The position numbers and the translations under genes were made by a program. DNA of 16,122 bases from JALWSI01 sp964569095 [NCBI: uncultured Aquificales bacterium] (GTDB lineage Bacteria; Thermosulfidibacterota; Thermosulfidibacteria; Thermosulfidibacterales): positions 1 to 16,122 of the forward strand of contig CAZMTB010000230.1 of assembly GCA_964569095.1 (NCBI GenBank). Reading direction: 5' to 3'. Under the pieces are notes generated by a model. It did no database searches. It was not told the DNA's origin and saw nothing but the letters and a program-made list of their open reading frames with translations. Shown piece after piece: positions 1 to 7,220 of the stretch. The number at the start of each line of letters is the position of its first letter. Within the stretch, counting starts at the first letter, position 1.

Positions 1-965
1 TTCTCGCCCACCTGGCCTCCCTCTTTGCGCGCCGCCAGCATCTCCCCCAATAGCTGGGCAAGCCTCTTCACAACCGCCTGCCTCTGCTCAAAGAGGGTAT
101 CCTTAATGTCCCTAACCTCCTGGGCATCAATGCCACCCTGCCCAGGCTGTCCCTCCTCTGCACCTTCAAGAAACGCCATCTTCGACAGCGCCTCGGCGGT
201 GCTATCCTCTCCTCTCCGTTCCCGGGAATGGCCATCCAGCACTTGGGCAAGAAGCCGTTCCAATCTGTTCAAGGCAGTAGGAGGAGCCTCAGCGGAAGCG
301 GAAAGACCATCAGACTCTTCCTGCGAGAGCAGTCTGGCAAGTAGCTTTGCCAGTTCCCCCTCAGGCGACGCCCGAGTGGCTCCCCACGCATCAACCCCCT
401 TTTGCGGTTCATCAGAGGCCGTGGAAGAAGGACCCTCTTGAACCTGCACTCCCTGGTTCATCACAGACAGGAGCGCCTCAAGCAGCGCGTTCTGCATACC
501 TTCGCCCTGGACCCCTGGGGCATCAGAGAACGCAGAGAGTCCCCCTTCTATCCCCGAATCCACCGTTGGAGAGAACAAGCCAGTGAAGGCCTCCACCAGC
601 TCGTCAGGGGTGTTGGCGCTGTCCATGGCCTGCAAGGTGTGGAAGAGCACCTGAAGCTCACCACCAATGGCCACTGTTTGACCAGAATTGAGCTCTTCCA
701 GGGCCTTCAACCTGCCAAGACCATCAACGCCGAATTGAGAGCCGGGACCCTTCACCTCCCTCGCAGGAGGACCCGTTCCTCCCTTGCCTTTGAACACATA
801 GGAACCCTTTGCAAGCTCCCTGCCCATAAGGGCACCAAATCCCTTGGAACCGAAAGGAGTGGAGGAGGAAGAAGCGGTGGAAATCTCTTCCCACTTGGGG
901 GAAGCGGTTGCCACCGCACCCAGCATCGCGAAGAAACCCGTGATACTACTGTTTGCCGTCACCAT
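1..965 (-). CDS. fliK: FliK-like flagellar hook-length control protein (N-terminal part, truncated by window edge)
   Basis: An open frame of about 321 codons runs leftwards from an ATG at 965 to the window edge without a stop. Its start overlaps the motE stop by 20 bases, typical of translational coupling. The predicted protein is low-complexity and rich in Gly, Ser, Ala, Gln and Glu, with long polar linkers (for example GKGGTGPPAREVKGPG near residue 60) and scattered helical Leu/Glu stretches. There is no signal peptide or membrane segment. This is how the variable N-terminal ruler part of FliK looks; the conserved C-terminal export-switch domain would lie outside the window, so the call rests on composition and on the position after fliJ and motE. 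FliK is secreted and sets hook length by switching export specificity through FlhB. The second codon is GTG (962) and sits at a better distance from the AGAGGTGG ribosome-binding sequence, so it could be the true start. Confidence 0.72.
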   Translation of the reverse strand, partial: MVTANSSITGFFAMLGAVATASPKWEEISTASSSSTPFGSKGFGALMGRELAKGSYVFKGKGGTGPPAREVKGPGSQFGVDGLGRLKALEELNSGQTVAIGGELQVLFHTLQAMDSANTPDELVEAFTGLFSPTVDSGIEGGLSAFSDAPGVQGEGMQNALLEALLSVMNQGVQVQEGPSSTASDEPQKGVDAWGATRASPEGELAKLLARLLSQEESDGLSASAEAPPTALNRLERLLAQVLDGHSRERRGEDSTAEALSKMAFLEGAEEGQPGQGGIDAQEVRDIKDTLFEQRQAVVKRLAQLLGEMLAARKEGGQVGE

Positions 966-1509
966 CTCCACCTCTCATCCTTTCGCTAACAACGGCTGCC
1001 TTCTTGGGGTCCATTCTCTGAAGAATGGCAGCCGCTGCCTCTGGATCCATTGAGAGCAAGATCTGTACCACATCGTTAGGATCCATCTCCTGAAGGATGG
1101 AGGCGGCCTTGCTTGCACGCATGGTGGAGTAGTACTCCCCCAGTTTCTTGTACCTCTCTGCCTCTTTTTCCCTATTTTTGGCGGGATTGTTCCTCTTCTG
1201 AAGCTCCTCCGTGGCCTTCTTCGCCTCTTCTATCTTGGCAAGGAGTTTCTGCTTCTGTATCACGAGACTTGAGATGTCCTCTTTCAACTTCAGCAGCTCC
1301 CTGATCTGAAGATCAAGCTCCTGCCTCAGCACCTTGATCACCTTCTCCTCCTGGGCAAGTCTCACTCTCTCTGCCTTGAGAAGGCTCGCCTGGGAAACCT
1401 TGGAACTTCGATCCTTCTCGCCCGAACCGGCAGCAGATACGCCCATTCCCAGTGAGATCAAGGCCAACACCACGCCAAGTGTCAAAGTATGTTTAACTAG
1501 CCCTCTCAT
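946..1509 (-). CDS. motE: MotE-like flagellar motility protein with MgtE-N-like C-terminus
   Basis: A 187-residue protein. Residues 7-27 form a hydrophobic segment ending in VSAAG, either a signal peptide or a single membrane anchor. Residues 40-125 form a long charged coiled coil (Lys/Glu/Leu/Gln heptads). Residues 125-178 hold three MDP motifs spaced exactly 12 residues apart (at 142, 154 and 166), the signature of the MgtE intracellular N-domain fold that FliG also shares. Known MotE proteins are periplasmic chaperone/scaffold proteins helping the stator protein MotB, and they commonly sit between fliJ and fliK. Position fits: the ATG overlaps the fliJ stop in an ATGA arrangement and the downstream frame overlaps its own end. 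An AAAGGA ribosome-binding site precedes the start. Some databases label such genes MgtE or FliG-like; the absence of the transport domain rules out a magnesium transporter. Confidence 0.85.
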   Translation of the reverse strand: MRGLVKHTLTLGVVLALISLGMGVSAAGSGEKDRSSKVSQASLLKAERVRLAQEEKVIKVLRQELDLQIRELLKLKEDISSLVIQKQKLLAKIEEAKKATEELQKRNNPAKNREKEAERYKKLGEYYSTMRASKAASILQEMDPNDVVQILLSMDPEAAAAILQRMDPKKAAVVSERMRGGDGDGKQ

Positions 1510-1952
1510 TCTTCCTTTCTGGCATACCTCACAACGTTTGCCTCGTCTATCCTCTCTATCTCCTTCTTAAGCTCAGAGGCCTTGTACTCGCTCAAACCCT
1601 TCTCCTTCAGCTTCTCAAGCATCTTTATCTCTTTGTGAAGCTCCAGAAGAACCCTCATCTCCTCCTCTCTCCTACGGGCAAGGGACCTCAGCTCCTGGTT
1701 GGCCTGGTGAATCGCATCTCTCACCATTCCCATGCGACGGTAGTACCCCACAAGCTCTCCCGCGGATAGCTCCTTCCCATTCTGTCCGCATAGGGCGTTG
1801 GATATTCTGCTAACCTCGCTCTCCAAGCCCCTTCTCCTCTCCTCGGTCCTCTGGATCAAAAGGTCTATCTCCCTCACCTTCCCCAACTGAAGCTCCTTGA
1901 GGGACTCCTTATGATTCAAAACCTTCTCCAAAGGGAAACGGTAAGGTGCCAT
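1506..1952 (-). CDS. fliJ: Flagellar export protein FliJ
   Basis: A 148-residue, highly charged, almost entirely alpha-helical coiled-coil protein. It starts MAPYRFPLEKVLNHKESL, matching the FliJ N-terminal pattern (F-x-L-x-x-V-L-x-x-R/K-x-x-x-E), and the length is normal for the family. FliJ is the central stalk of the FliI ATPase ring; it links ATP hydrolysis to the export gate protein FlhA and escorts chaperones. The gene begins 8 bases after the fliI stop, preceded by a GGTAGGTGG-type ribosome-binding sequence, and its TGA overlaps the motE ATG by 4 bases. FliJ sequences diverge widely, so the identification leans partly on location immediately after fliI. Confidence 0.9.
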   Translation of the reverse strand: MAPYRFPLEKVLNHKESLKELQLGKVREIDLLIQRTEERRRGLESEVSRISNALCGQNGKELSAGELVGYYRRMGMVRDAIHQANQELRSLARRREEEMRVLLELHKEIKMLEKLKEKGLSEYKASELKKEIERIDEANVVRYARKEE

Positions 1953-1959
1953 CTACCAC

Positions 1960-3300
1960 CTACCCCGCCTTCAGCTCTTCTATCCTTTTGTGAAGTGATT
2001 CGAGGTACTGTAGGGTGGACTCGAAGGAGAACGACTCGTCGATTCCCTGCTTCAAGAAGGCATCTATCTCCTCCTTCATGGCAATTGCCAGGTCAACCTT
2101 GGGATTTGAACCCTTGGCATAGGCCCCTATGGATATGAGATCCTCCGCCTCGCGATAGGTGGCCAGAAGGTCTCTCAGTTCACCGGCGTAGGCGTAGTGG
2201 TCTTTACTCACCACGTCCACCATGACTCGGCTGTTGCTCTCGAGAACCTCAACCGCGGGATAGTGATTCATGTGGGCCAACCGCCTGGTGAGGACGATGT
2301 GCCCGTCGAGTATGGCCCTCAACGCGTCGGCAACGGGCTCCTCCATATCGCTACCCTCTACCAGCACCGTGTAGATACCCGTAATGCTTCCCCTTGAAGA
2401 GGTGCCAGAGCGCTCCAAGAAACGGGGCAACATGGCAAATACAGAAGGGGTGTATCCCTTAGTGGTAGGAGGCTCCCCAACCGCCAGCCCCACTTCACGC
2501 TGGGCCATTGCCAGGCGAGTTACGGAGTCCATCATGAGCAAAACGTCCATTCCCTGGTCCCTGAAGAACTCTGCAATGGCTTGGGCCACCAAGGCACCGT
2601 TTCTCCTCACCAAGGGTGGCTTGTCAGAGGTGGCAACCACCACCACAGACTTGGCCAATCCCTCCTCCCCCAGATCCCTCTCCAGAAAGTTCCTCACCTC
2701 CCTCCCACGCTCTCCGATGAGGGCAATCACGTTCACATCCGCGTGGGCGTAACGGGCAATCATTCCCAGAAGCGTGCTCTTGCCCACACCGCTTCCCGCA
2801 AAGATTCCCACCCTTTGACCCTTTCCAAAGGTCAGGCACGAGTCTATCACCCTAACACCGGTAACGAAGGGCTCCGTAATCCGCTTTCTCTCCAGGGGAG
2901 AAGGGGGATCACGCTGAATGGGATACCAGCACTCCACGTCTACGGGACCCTTGTCGTCTATGGGACTACCCAGGCCGTCGAGAACCCTTCCCAGAAGACC
3001 CTTTCCCACGGGCACGGTGGGCACCTTCCCCGTGGGAATCACCCTGCTTCCAGGGGCTATACCCTGAAGCTCTCCCAGGGGCATGAGAAGCACCTTTCTC
3101 CCTTTAAATCCCACCACCTCTGCGGGGATGTCTCCTCCCCCGTTGCCATTGGCCCGAATAAGACAGGTCTCTCCAATAAAAGAGGCGGGACCCTCAGATT
3201 CTATCAAGAGGCCTATCACCTCGGTGATCTTGCCGTAGGTAGCAATGGGATCAACCGACCTAACCGCGTTCCGGTAGGCAGAGAGGTCAATCGCAGGCAT
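1960..3300 (-). CDS. fliI: Flagellum-specific export ATPase FliI
   Basis: With the start at ATG 3300 the protein has 446 residues, the usual FliI length. It shows an N-terminal beta-barrel (1-90), Walker A GSGVGKST at 169-176, the catalytic-glutamate segment IGERGREV around 195-202, Walker B VLLMMD at 253-258, and the strongly conserved stretch GEPPTTKGYTPSVFAMLPR that separates FliI/type III ATPases from F1 beta subunits. FliI forms the hexamer that, regulated by FliH and coupled to FliJ, energises delivery of flagellar substrates to the export gate. A TTG 33 bases upstream is also in frame, but ATG 3300 has an excellent GGGAGGAG Shine-Dalgarno 6 bases away, so I chose it. It overlaps the end of fliH by 14 bases. 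All key catalytic motifs are intact. Confidence 0.97.
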   Translation of the reverse strand: MPAIDLSAYRNAVRSVDPIATYGKITEVIGLLIESEGPASFIGETCLIRANGNGGGDIPAEVVGFKGRKVLLMPLGELQGIAPGSRVIPTGKVPTVPVGKGLLGRVLDGLGSPIDDKGPVDVECWYPIQRDPPSPLERKRITEPFVTGVRVIDSCLTFGKGQRVGIFAGSGVGKSTLLGMIARYAHADVNVIALIGERGREVRNFLERDLGEEGLAKSVVVVATSDKPPLVRRNGALVAQAIAEFFRDQGMDVLLMMDSVTRLAMAQREVGLAVGEPPTTKGYTPSVFAMLPRFLERSGTSSRGSITGIYTVLVEGSDMEEPVADALRAILDGHIVLTRRLAHMNHYPAVEVLESNSRVMVDVVSKDHYAYAGELRDLLATYREAEDLISIGAYAKGSNPKVDLAIAMKEEIDAFLKQGIDESFSFESTLQYLESLHKRIEELKAG

Positions 3301-4090
3301 TTGCCTCTCCTCCCTTAAGCAGGGAGTCGGCAACCTCCTTTATCCTGGTCTCCAAGGTTGCATCCACAACCCCCTTCTCGGTCTCCACAACACATCCTCC
3401 CCTCTTCACACTGGGAGAAGATACCAGTTCCACACCTTGACCCTCGAAGTCGCCGGACTCCTTCAACAGGGCAAGATCCTTGGGGTTGAGTTTCACCACC
3501 ACCTCGCTGGACTCCCCTATCCTCTCCAGGGCCTTCTGAACCACCTCTCCAATTCCCTCAGGACTCTCCTTCAACTCCCTCATGGCTATAGAGGCACCTA
3601 TCTCAAAGGCCAGGGAGACCAGCTCGGCCTCGTAAGACTTGAGACTATCCTGAAGATCCCTTCTCGCTTTGGCCAGCTTCTCCAAAGACTCTTTGGCCCT
3701 CTCCAAGATCCCCTGGAACCTCTTCTCCGAAAGGGCAAGGCCCTCTTGCTTCCCTCCTTGGAACCCCTTTTGGAATCCCTCCTGGAAACCGGCGGCGAAA
3801 CCCTCCTCCCTACCCTTTTGGAAACCCTCCTGGTAGCCCTTCTCGAGGCCCTCTGCCCTGCCCTTCTCGAATCCCTCCCTCTTCGCTTCCTCGAATACGG
3901 AGTTAAGCTCCTCTTCCCTCACCATTGGGCGAGGCGAGTCGCTCTCTACAGGGGAATTGGCATCACCATCCCGGGCAGACGACTGGGTTGAAGCTGGCTC
4001 GAACGAGAGAAGATCATCCCCCTCTCCCGCCTCACCCAGAGGCGAGAACCTGAAGGGCATCACCCTCTTCTCGTCCACCTTTTTGATCAC
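3287..4090 (-). CDS. fliH: Flagellar assembly protein FliH (negative regulator of FliI)
   Basis: From the GTG at 4090 the protein has 267 residues. Its N-terminus (IKKVDEKRVMPFRF) resembles the conserved start of FliH proteins. An acidic, disordered linker follows, then a run of glycines at every fourth residue (consecutive GxxxG motifs of the EGFQKG type), then a coiled coil and the C-terminal FliH/YscL domain ending just inside fliI. FliH dimers bind the FliI N-terminus, restrain its ATPase activity and tether it to the C-ring protein FliN. The frame also extends upstream to a TTG at 4132, preceded by a usable GGGGTGAT sequence, which would add 14 residues and overlap fliG by 32 bases. I prefer GTG 4090 because family members begin close to the VIKK motif, but the start is uncertain. 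Confidence 0.92.
   Translation of the reverse strand: MIKKVDEKRVMPFRFSPLGEAGEGDDLLSFEPASTQSSARDGDANSPVESDSPRPMVREEELNSVFEEAKREGFEKGRAEGLEKGYQEGFQKGREEGFAAGFQEGFQKGFQGGKQEGLALSEKRFQGILERAKESLEKLAKARRDLQDSLKSYEAELVSLAFEIGASIAMRELKESPEGIGEVVQKALERIGESSEVVVKLNPKDLALLKESGDFEGQGVELVSSPSVKRGGCVVETEKGVVDATLETRIKEVADSLLKGGEANACD
3307..3314 (-). promoter_or_regulatory. Ribosome binding site deciding the fliI start
   Basis: GGGAGGAG on the minus strand lies 6 bases before ATG 3300, inside the last codons of fliH. It supports ATG 3300 over the upstream TTG at 3333 and indicates coupled fliH-fliI translation. Confidence 0.75.
3740..3874 (-). repeat. 12-bp-periodic repeat encoding the FliH GxxxG run
   Basis: Within fliH, 12 glycine codons occur at exactly every fourth codon, giving 11 consecutive GxxxG steps. 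At the DNA level this is a degenerate 12-bp (partly 24-bp) tandem repeat of GARGGNTTYCARAAG-like units. Glycine repeats of this kind are a known FliH property and form a helix-helix packing surface; this array is on the long side. Confidence 0.8.
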
Positions 4091-4100
4091 AACCCCAGTA

Positions 4101-5126
4101 TTATACCAGAACCTCTTCAGCCCCTGCTCCAAGGGAGATCACCCCTTCGTCCTCAAGACGTCTCACAACATCTACCACGTCTCGCTGGGCTTTCTCCACC
4201 TCTTTGAGCTTCACGGGACCCATGTACTCCATCTCTTCCTTTATGGTCTCAACAGCCCTGGAGGACATGTTGCTGAAGAAGCGCTCCTTCACCTCCTCGC
4301 TGGCACCCTTGAGGGCAACGGTGAGGGCTCTCTTGTCCACTCTCTTCAAGATCTCTCTCATTGCCACGTCGTCGAGACCGGCGATATCCTCGAATACAAA
4401 CATCATGTCCCTGATCTGAGCAGCCAAGTCGGGATTCTCTTTGGCGATGTTGTCCAACACCTCTTTGCTGGCCTCCCTGTCCATGCGGTTGAGTATCTCC
4501 GCTACCGACTTGATTCCACCTATCTCTATGTTACTTGTGGTCATGGTGTGCAGTTTCTCCTCCAGCACCACGGACAGACGCCTCAACACCTCAGGTGAGA
4601 TGTCGTTCAAGGTGGCGAGCCTTTTCACCGTCTCTAATTTAATGTTCTCGGGGAGAGATGCAAGGCACTCAGCCGCCTGGGGAGGATCAAGGTGGGCAAG
4701 CACCAAGGCAATAGTCTGGGGATGCTCCTTTTGAATGATCTTTGAAAGCTGCTGGGGATTTATGTTCTTAAGGGCATCAAAGCCAATGGAAGACTCCATA
4801 CCCTTAACCAGCTGATTCAATATGCTCTTGGCACGCTGGGGGCCAACAGATTCCAGAAGTACCTTCTTTGCGTAGTCCACTCCCCCCTTGGAAAGGTACT
4901 CTCTGGCAAGGGTGAGACTGTAGAACTCCTCCAACACTTTGCGAGAGACCTCGGGATCAACATTCTTGGTGAGAGAAATCTCTTGGGTTAGTTCTTGTAT
5001 AGCCTGCTCTGAGAGCTCCCGCATAACATCCACCGCAACATCTTCCCCCAAGGCTATGATGAATATGGCAGCCTTCTGGGGACCGGTGAGTTCATCCACG
5101 CTGGTCACCGAGACATCTCCTGGCAT
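4101..5126 (-). CDS. fliG: Flagellar motor switch protein FliG
   Basis: A 341-residue protein of normal FliG length. The N-terminal domain (1-105) opens with LTGPQKAAIFIIALG, the FliF-binding part. The middle domain carries the EHPQT motif at 134-138 (FliM contact). The C-terminal torque domain follows the MFVF hinge at 242-245, with the charged segment DDVAMREILKRVDKRAL at 252-268. FliG is the rotor protein that converts stator ion flow into rotation and switches direction through FliM. It starts at an ATG one base after the fliF stop, preceded by GAGGGGAG. It ends TAA at 4101, just beyond the chosen fliH start. No missing domain or frame disruption is seen. Confidence 0.97.
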   Translation of the reverse strand: MPGDVSVTSVDELTGPQKAAIFIIALGEDVAVDVMRELSEQAIQELTQEISLTKNVDPEVSRKVLEEFYSLTLAREYLSKGGVDYAKKVLLESVGPQRAKSILNQLVKGMESSIGFDALKNINPQQLSKIIQKEHPQTIALVLAHLDPPQAAECLASLPENIKLETVKRLATLNDISPEVLRRLSVVLEEKLHTMTTSNIEIGGIKSVAEILNRMDREASKEVLDNIAKENPDLAAQIRDMMFVFEDIAGLDDVAMREILKRVDKRALTVALKGASEEVKERFFSNMSSRAVETIKEEMEYMGPVKLKEVEKAQRDVVDVVRRLEDEGVISLGAGAEEVLV

Positions 5127-5127
5127 C

Positions 5128-6840
5128 TCACTCCCCTCTCGTAGATCCCTCTTCCAGCCACACCTCCAGAAGCTGGGCGGTGCTGGTGGGATTCTCTCTC
5201 ACCCAGTTACGTATCTGCTCCATGAGAACCTTCATCTTCACCTTGTCCAGCTGAAGCTCCTCAAGCTTCTCCTTCCCGACAATATCTTCCAGCACCTCGT
5301 TGGGATCAACCTCCGGCGGAGCCCTAACGGCGTAGGTGGAAGGCACGGTTCCCTCTTCTCCTTCTCCCACGGTGAGATCAACCCCCGCCCCCTCTCGTGC
5401 CGTAGGCTCCCTTGTGAGTCCCCCTTCAACTATCCACTTCACCAGGGGACGAAGCACGAAAAGGATCAGCATGACCACGAAAACAAAGTAGACCAAATAC
5501 TTCAAAACGGAGAGTACCAGCACCTTTCTCTCCTCCTTGGCAAAAGTCTTCTGAAGAGACTCTTGCTCCTCCGTATTGAAGGGAACATTGACCACCTCCA
5601 CGCTATCTTTGCGCTTGGGATTGTAGCCAATGGCCCCCATAACCACCTTCTTTATCGCCTCAAGCTCCTCCTTGGACCTCGGATGATAGACGCGTTTCTC
5701 CTTCTTTCCCTCCTTCTTCACCTCGTAGGTGCCGTCAACCATCACGGCCGCGGAGATCCTCTTGATAACCCCAGCGGGCTCTATTCTCTTCTCCGTGGTC
5801 TTGCTGACTTCATAGTTCCTTATCTTGTGCTCTTTGCTGTACCGTACCTTGCTTCCCTCTTTAGAGAGCACTTCGGGAGGACCCAGATTGGATTCAACAC
5901 CCGGTATGCCCCCAACCTTGGGCAGATTACCCACCCCCTTCTCACTGGTGATCTCTTCACTCCTAACCACGTTCTCGGGGTCGTAAAACTCTTTGTACTG
6001 CTCAACCTTGCCAAAATCCACGTCAACAGAGACCTTGGCCACCACCTTGTTGTGCCCAAGGGTCTGACCCAGAAGGGAGACGATCTTCTGTTCGTAGAGC
6101 CTCTCCAGCCTCTTTTTGTACTCTATCCGGTTAAGGCCACCAATCTTGTTCTCCTCTTCCTCCTTTTCAGAGGCCAGAATATCGCTCAACACCCTACCGT
6201 TCGTGTCAACCACCGTGACGTTCTCGGGTTTGAGTCCCTCAACCGCCGAGGAGACCAGGTGCACTATCCCCTTCACCTGCCCCTTAGAGAGGCTCACCCC
6301 ATCTTTCAGCTTCAGGAGCACAGAAGCGGTGGGAGGCTGGCGTTCCTCCAGGAAGAGGCTCTTCTTCGGAATAACCAGGTGCACCCTGGCAAACTCTACC
6401 GCGTCTATCTTGCTGATGGTCCTGGCCAGCTCTCCCTGCAGGGCCCTTATGTACTCGATGCGCTCCAGAAAGTCGGTCATGCCTATGTTGGTCTTGTCGA
6501 ATATCTCGAATCCAACCCCTCCCCCTTTGGGTAGGCCCTCGGAGGCCAGCTCCAGTCTGAGATCGTAAACCTTCTCCTTGGGCACCAGAACCGTAGAGCC
6601 ACCTTTGGAAAGACGATACTCCACGTTCTTCTCCTTCAGGTACTTCACCACCTCGGAGGCATCCTTGGAATCGAGATTGGAGAATAGTACCCCCATGGTA
6701 CTTCTCTGTGAGTAACTGAAGGCAAGAATGAGAAAGAGCACAAATAGAAGACCAGCACCCAACCATAGAGACATCCTCTTTCCCTTGCTCAGGGAGCCGT
6801 AGAAAGTGGATATCTCGTTGAAAAACTCAGCCTTTGCCAA
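5128..6840 (-). CDS. fliF: Flagellar MS-ring protein FliF
   Basis: A 570-residue protein with the FliF layout: first membrane segment at 24-43, the YscJ/FliF ring-building motif domains from about 45 to 220 (LASEGLPKGGGVGFEIFD at 98-115), a periplasmic collar region at 250-430 containing the low-complexity linker, a second membrane segment at 443-463, and an acidic C-terminal tail (about 535-565) that binds FliG. FliF forms the MS ring, the platform for the C-ring and export gate. The start is a TTG at 6840: no ATG, GTG or TTG lies between it and the upstream in-frame stop, and GGAAGGAG is 8 bases upstream. The next ATG (codon 23) would remove the conserved N-terminal residues. fliE, flgB and flgC are not adjacent, so the operon begins here with fliF. 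Confidence 0.97.
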   Translation of the reverse strand: MAKAEFFNEISTFYGSLSKGKRMSLWLGAGLLFVLFLILAFSYSQRSTMGVLFSNLDSKDASEVVKYLKEKNVEYRLSKGGSTVLVPKEKVYDLRLELASEGLPKGGGVGFEIFDKTNIGMTDFLERIEYIRALQGELARTISKIDAVEFARVHLVIPKKSLFLEERQPPTASVLLKLKDGVSLSKGQVKGIVHLVSSAVEGLKPENVTVVDTNGRVLSDILASEKEEEENKIGGLNRIEYKKRLERLYEQKIVSLLGQTLGHNKVVAKVSVDVDFGKVEQYKEFYDPENVVRSEEITSEKGVGNLPKVGGIPGVESNLGPPEVLSKEGSKVRYSKEHKIRNYEVSKTTEKRIEPAGVIKRISAAVMVDGTYEVKKEGKKEKRVYHPRSKEELEAIKKVVMGAIGYNPKRKDSVEVVNVPFNTEEQESLQKTFAKEERKVLVLSVLKYLVYFVFVVMLILFVLRPLVKWIVEGGLTREPTAREGAGVDLTVGEGEEGTVPSTYAVRAPPEVDPNEVLEDIVGKEKLEELQLDKVKMKVLMEQIRNWVRENPTSTAQLLEVWLEEGSTRGE

Positions 6841-6848
6841 CAGGCCGT

Positions 6849-6856
6849 CTCCTTCC
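6849..6856 (-). promoter_or_regulatory. Ribosome binding site supporting the TTG start of fliF
   Basis: GGAAGGAG on the minus strand sits 8 bases upstream of TTG 6840 and supports this non-ATG start. Confidence 0.65.
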
Positions 6857-6869
6857 TCGTCTATCTTTA

Positions 6870-6896
6870 TTTTCGGCCTGCCCGACTCCCCTTTTC
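6870..6896 (-). promoter_or_regulatory. Candidate sigma-28 (FliA)-type promoter for the fliF operon
   Basis: On the minus strand GAAA (6896-6893) is followed by a 15-base spacer and GCCGAAAA (6877-6870). The well-known flagellar sigma-28 consensus is TAAA-N15-GCCGATAA, so the match is 3/4 and 7/8 with exact spacing. Transcription would begin roughly 20 bases before the fliF TTG, leaving room for the GGAAGGAG site. No equally good sigma-70 or sigma-54 pair is seen upstream of fliF. The sequence match is direct; use of the site is inference. Confidence 0.45.
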
Positions 6897-6928
6897 ACTG
6901 TAACCCTCTGCCCTATACCTTCGCTACT

Positions 6929-6948
6929 ACACCAAAACTTAATGGTGT
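6929..6948. repeat. Short inverted repeat upstream of fliF
   Basis: ACACCA (6929-6934) and TGGTGT (6943-6948) form a 6-bp dyad around an 8-base centre, about 35 bases upstream of the sigma-28-like -35 element. It could be an operator or a small hairpin. It lacks the T-run of a terminator. Confidence 0.35.
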
Positions 6949-6974
6949 TTCAAGGGCTTCAAGCGAGCATTTTT

Positions 6975-7079
6975 TCAAATTTTAGCCCAACATCCAATGG
7001 AAAAAACGACCCAAATAACCCCAACAATCAGGATCAAGAAAAAGCGATTCTTTCTAAGAAAGCCTTTAATATCAAGCAT
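6975..7079 (-). CDS. Possible 34-residue single-pass membrane peptide
   Basis: On the minus strand an ATG at 7079 opens a frame of 34 codons ending in TGA at 6977-6975. The peptide has a basic, amphipathic start (MLDIKGFLRKNR), one hydrophobic span (about residues 13-30), and a short tail containing Cys-Trp and Lys. Positive charges before the span are as expected for an inner-membrane peptide. GCGGAG lies upstream, but only 3 bases from the ATG, which is short; an in-frame TTG precedes the ATG and a TAA lies just before that. It is in the AT-rich gap, 134 bases before fliF. T-rich strands readily yield hydrophobic frames by chance, so this is only a candidate. I do not recognise a family. 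Confidence 0.25.
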   Translation of the reverse strand: MLDIKGFLRKNRFFLILIVGVIWVVFSIGCWAKI

Positions 7080-7220
7080 CAACTCCGCTTATCACCAAAG
7101 AACCAAATGCTACTCAACGCCCAGAAAATACCATCAGGCTCAAGGGTTTAATCTAAACGAGAAAGAAGGGAAAAACCTCCGTCCACCTACCCAAACAGAA
7201 CAGACAAAACGATCAAGAAG

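Noticed and set aside
4939-6534. A 531-codon open frame on the plus strand opposite fliG and fliF
   Set aside because: It is rich in Leu, His, Pro, Arg and Gly, lies fully antisense to well-supported genes, and has no recognisable domain. Its openness follows from the codon bias of the real genes.
6975-7010. Weak sigma-54-like sequence upstream of fliF (TTGG-N10-GA type)
   Set aside because: The -24 element lacks the conserved CAC and the -12 has GA instead of GC, so it does not meet the invariant GG-N10-GC pattern.
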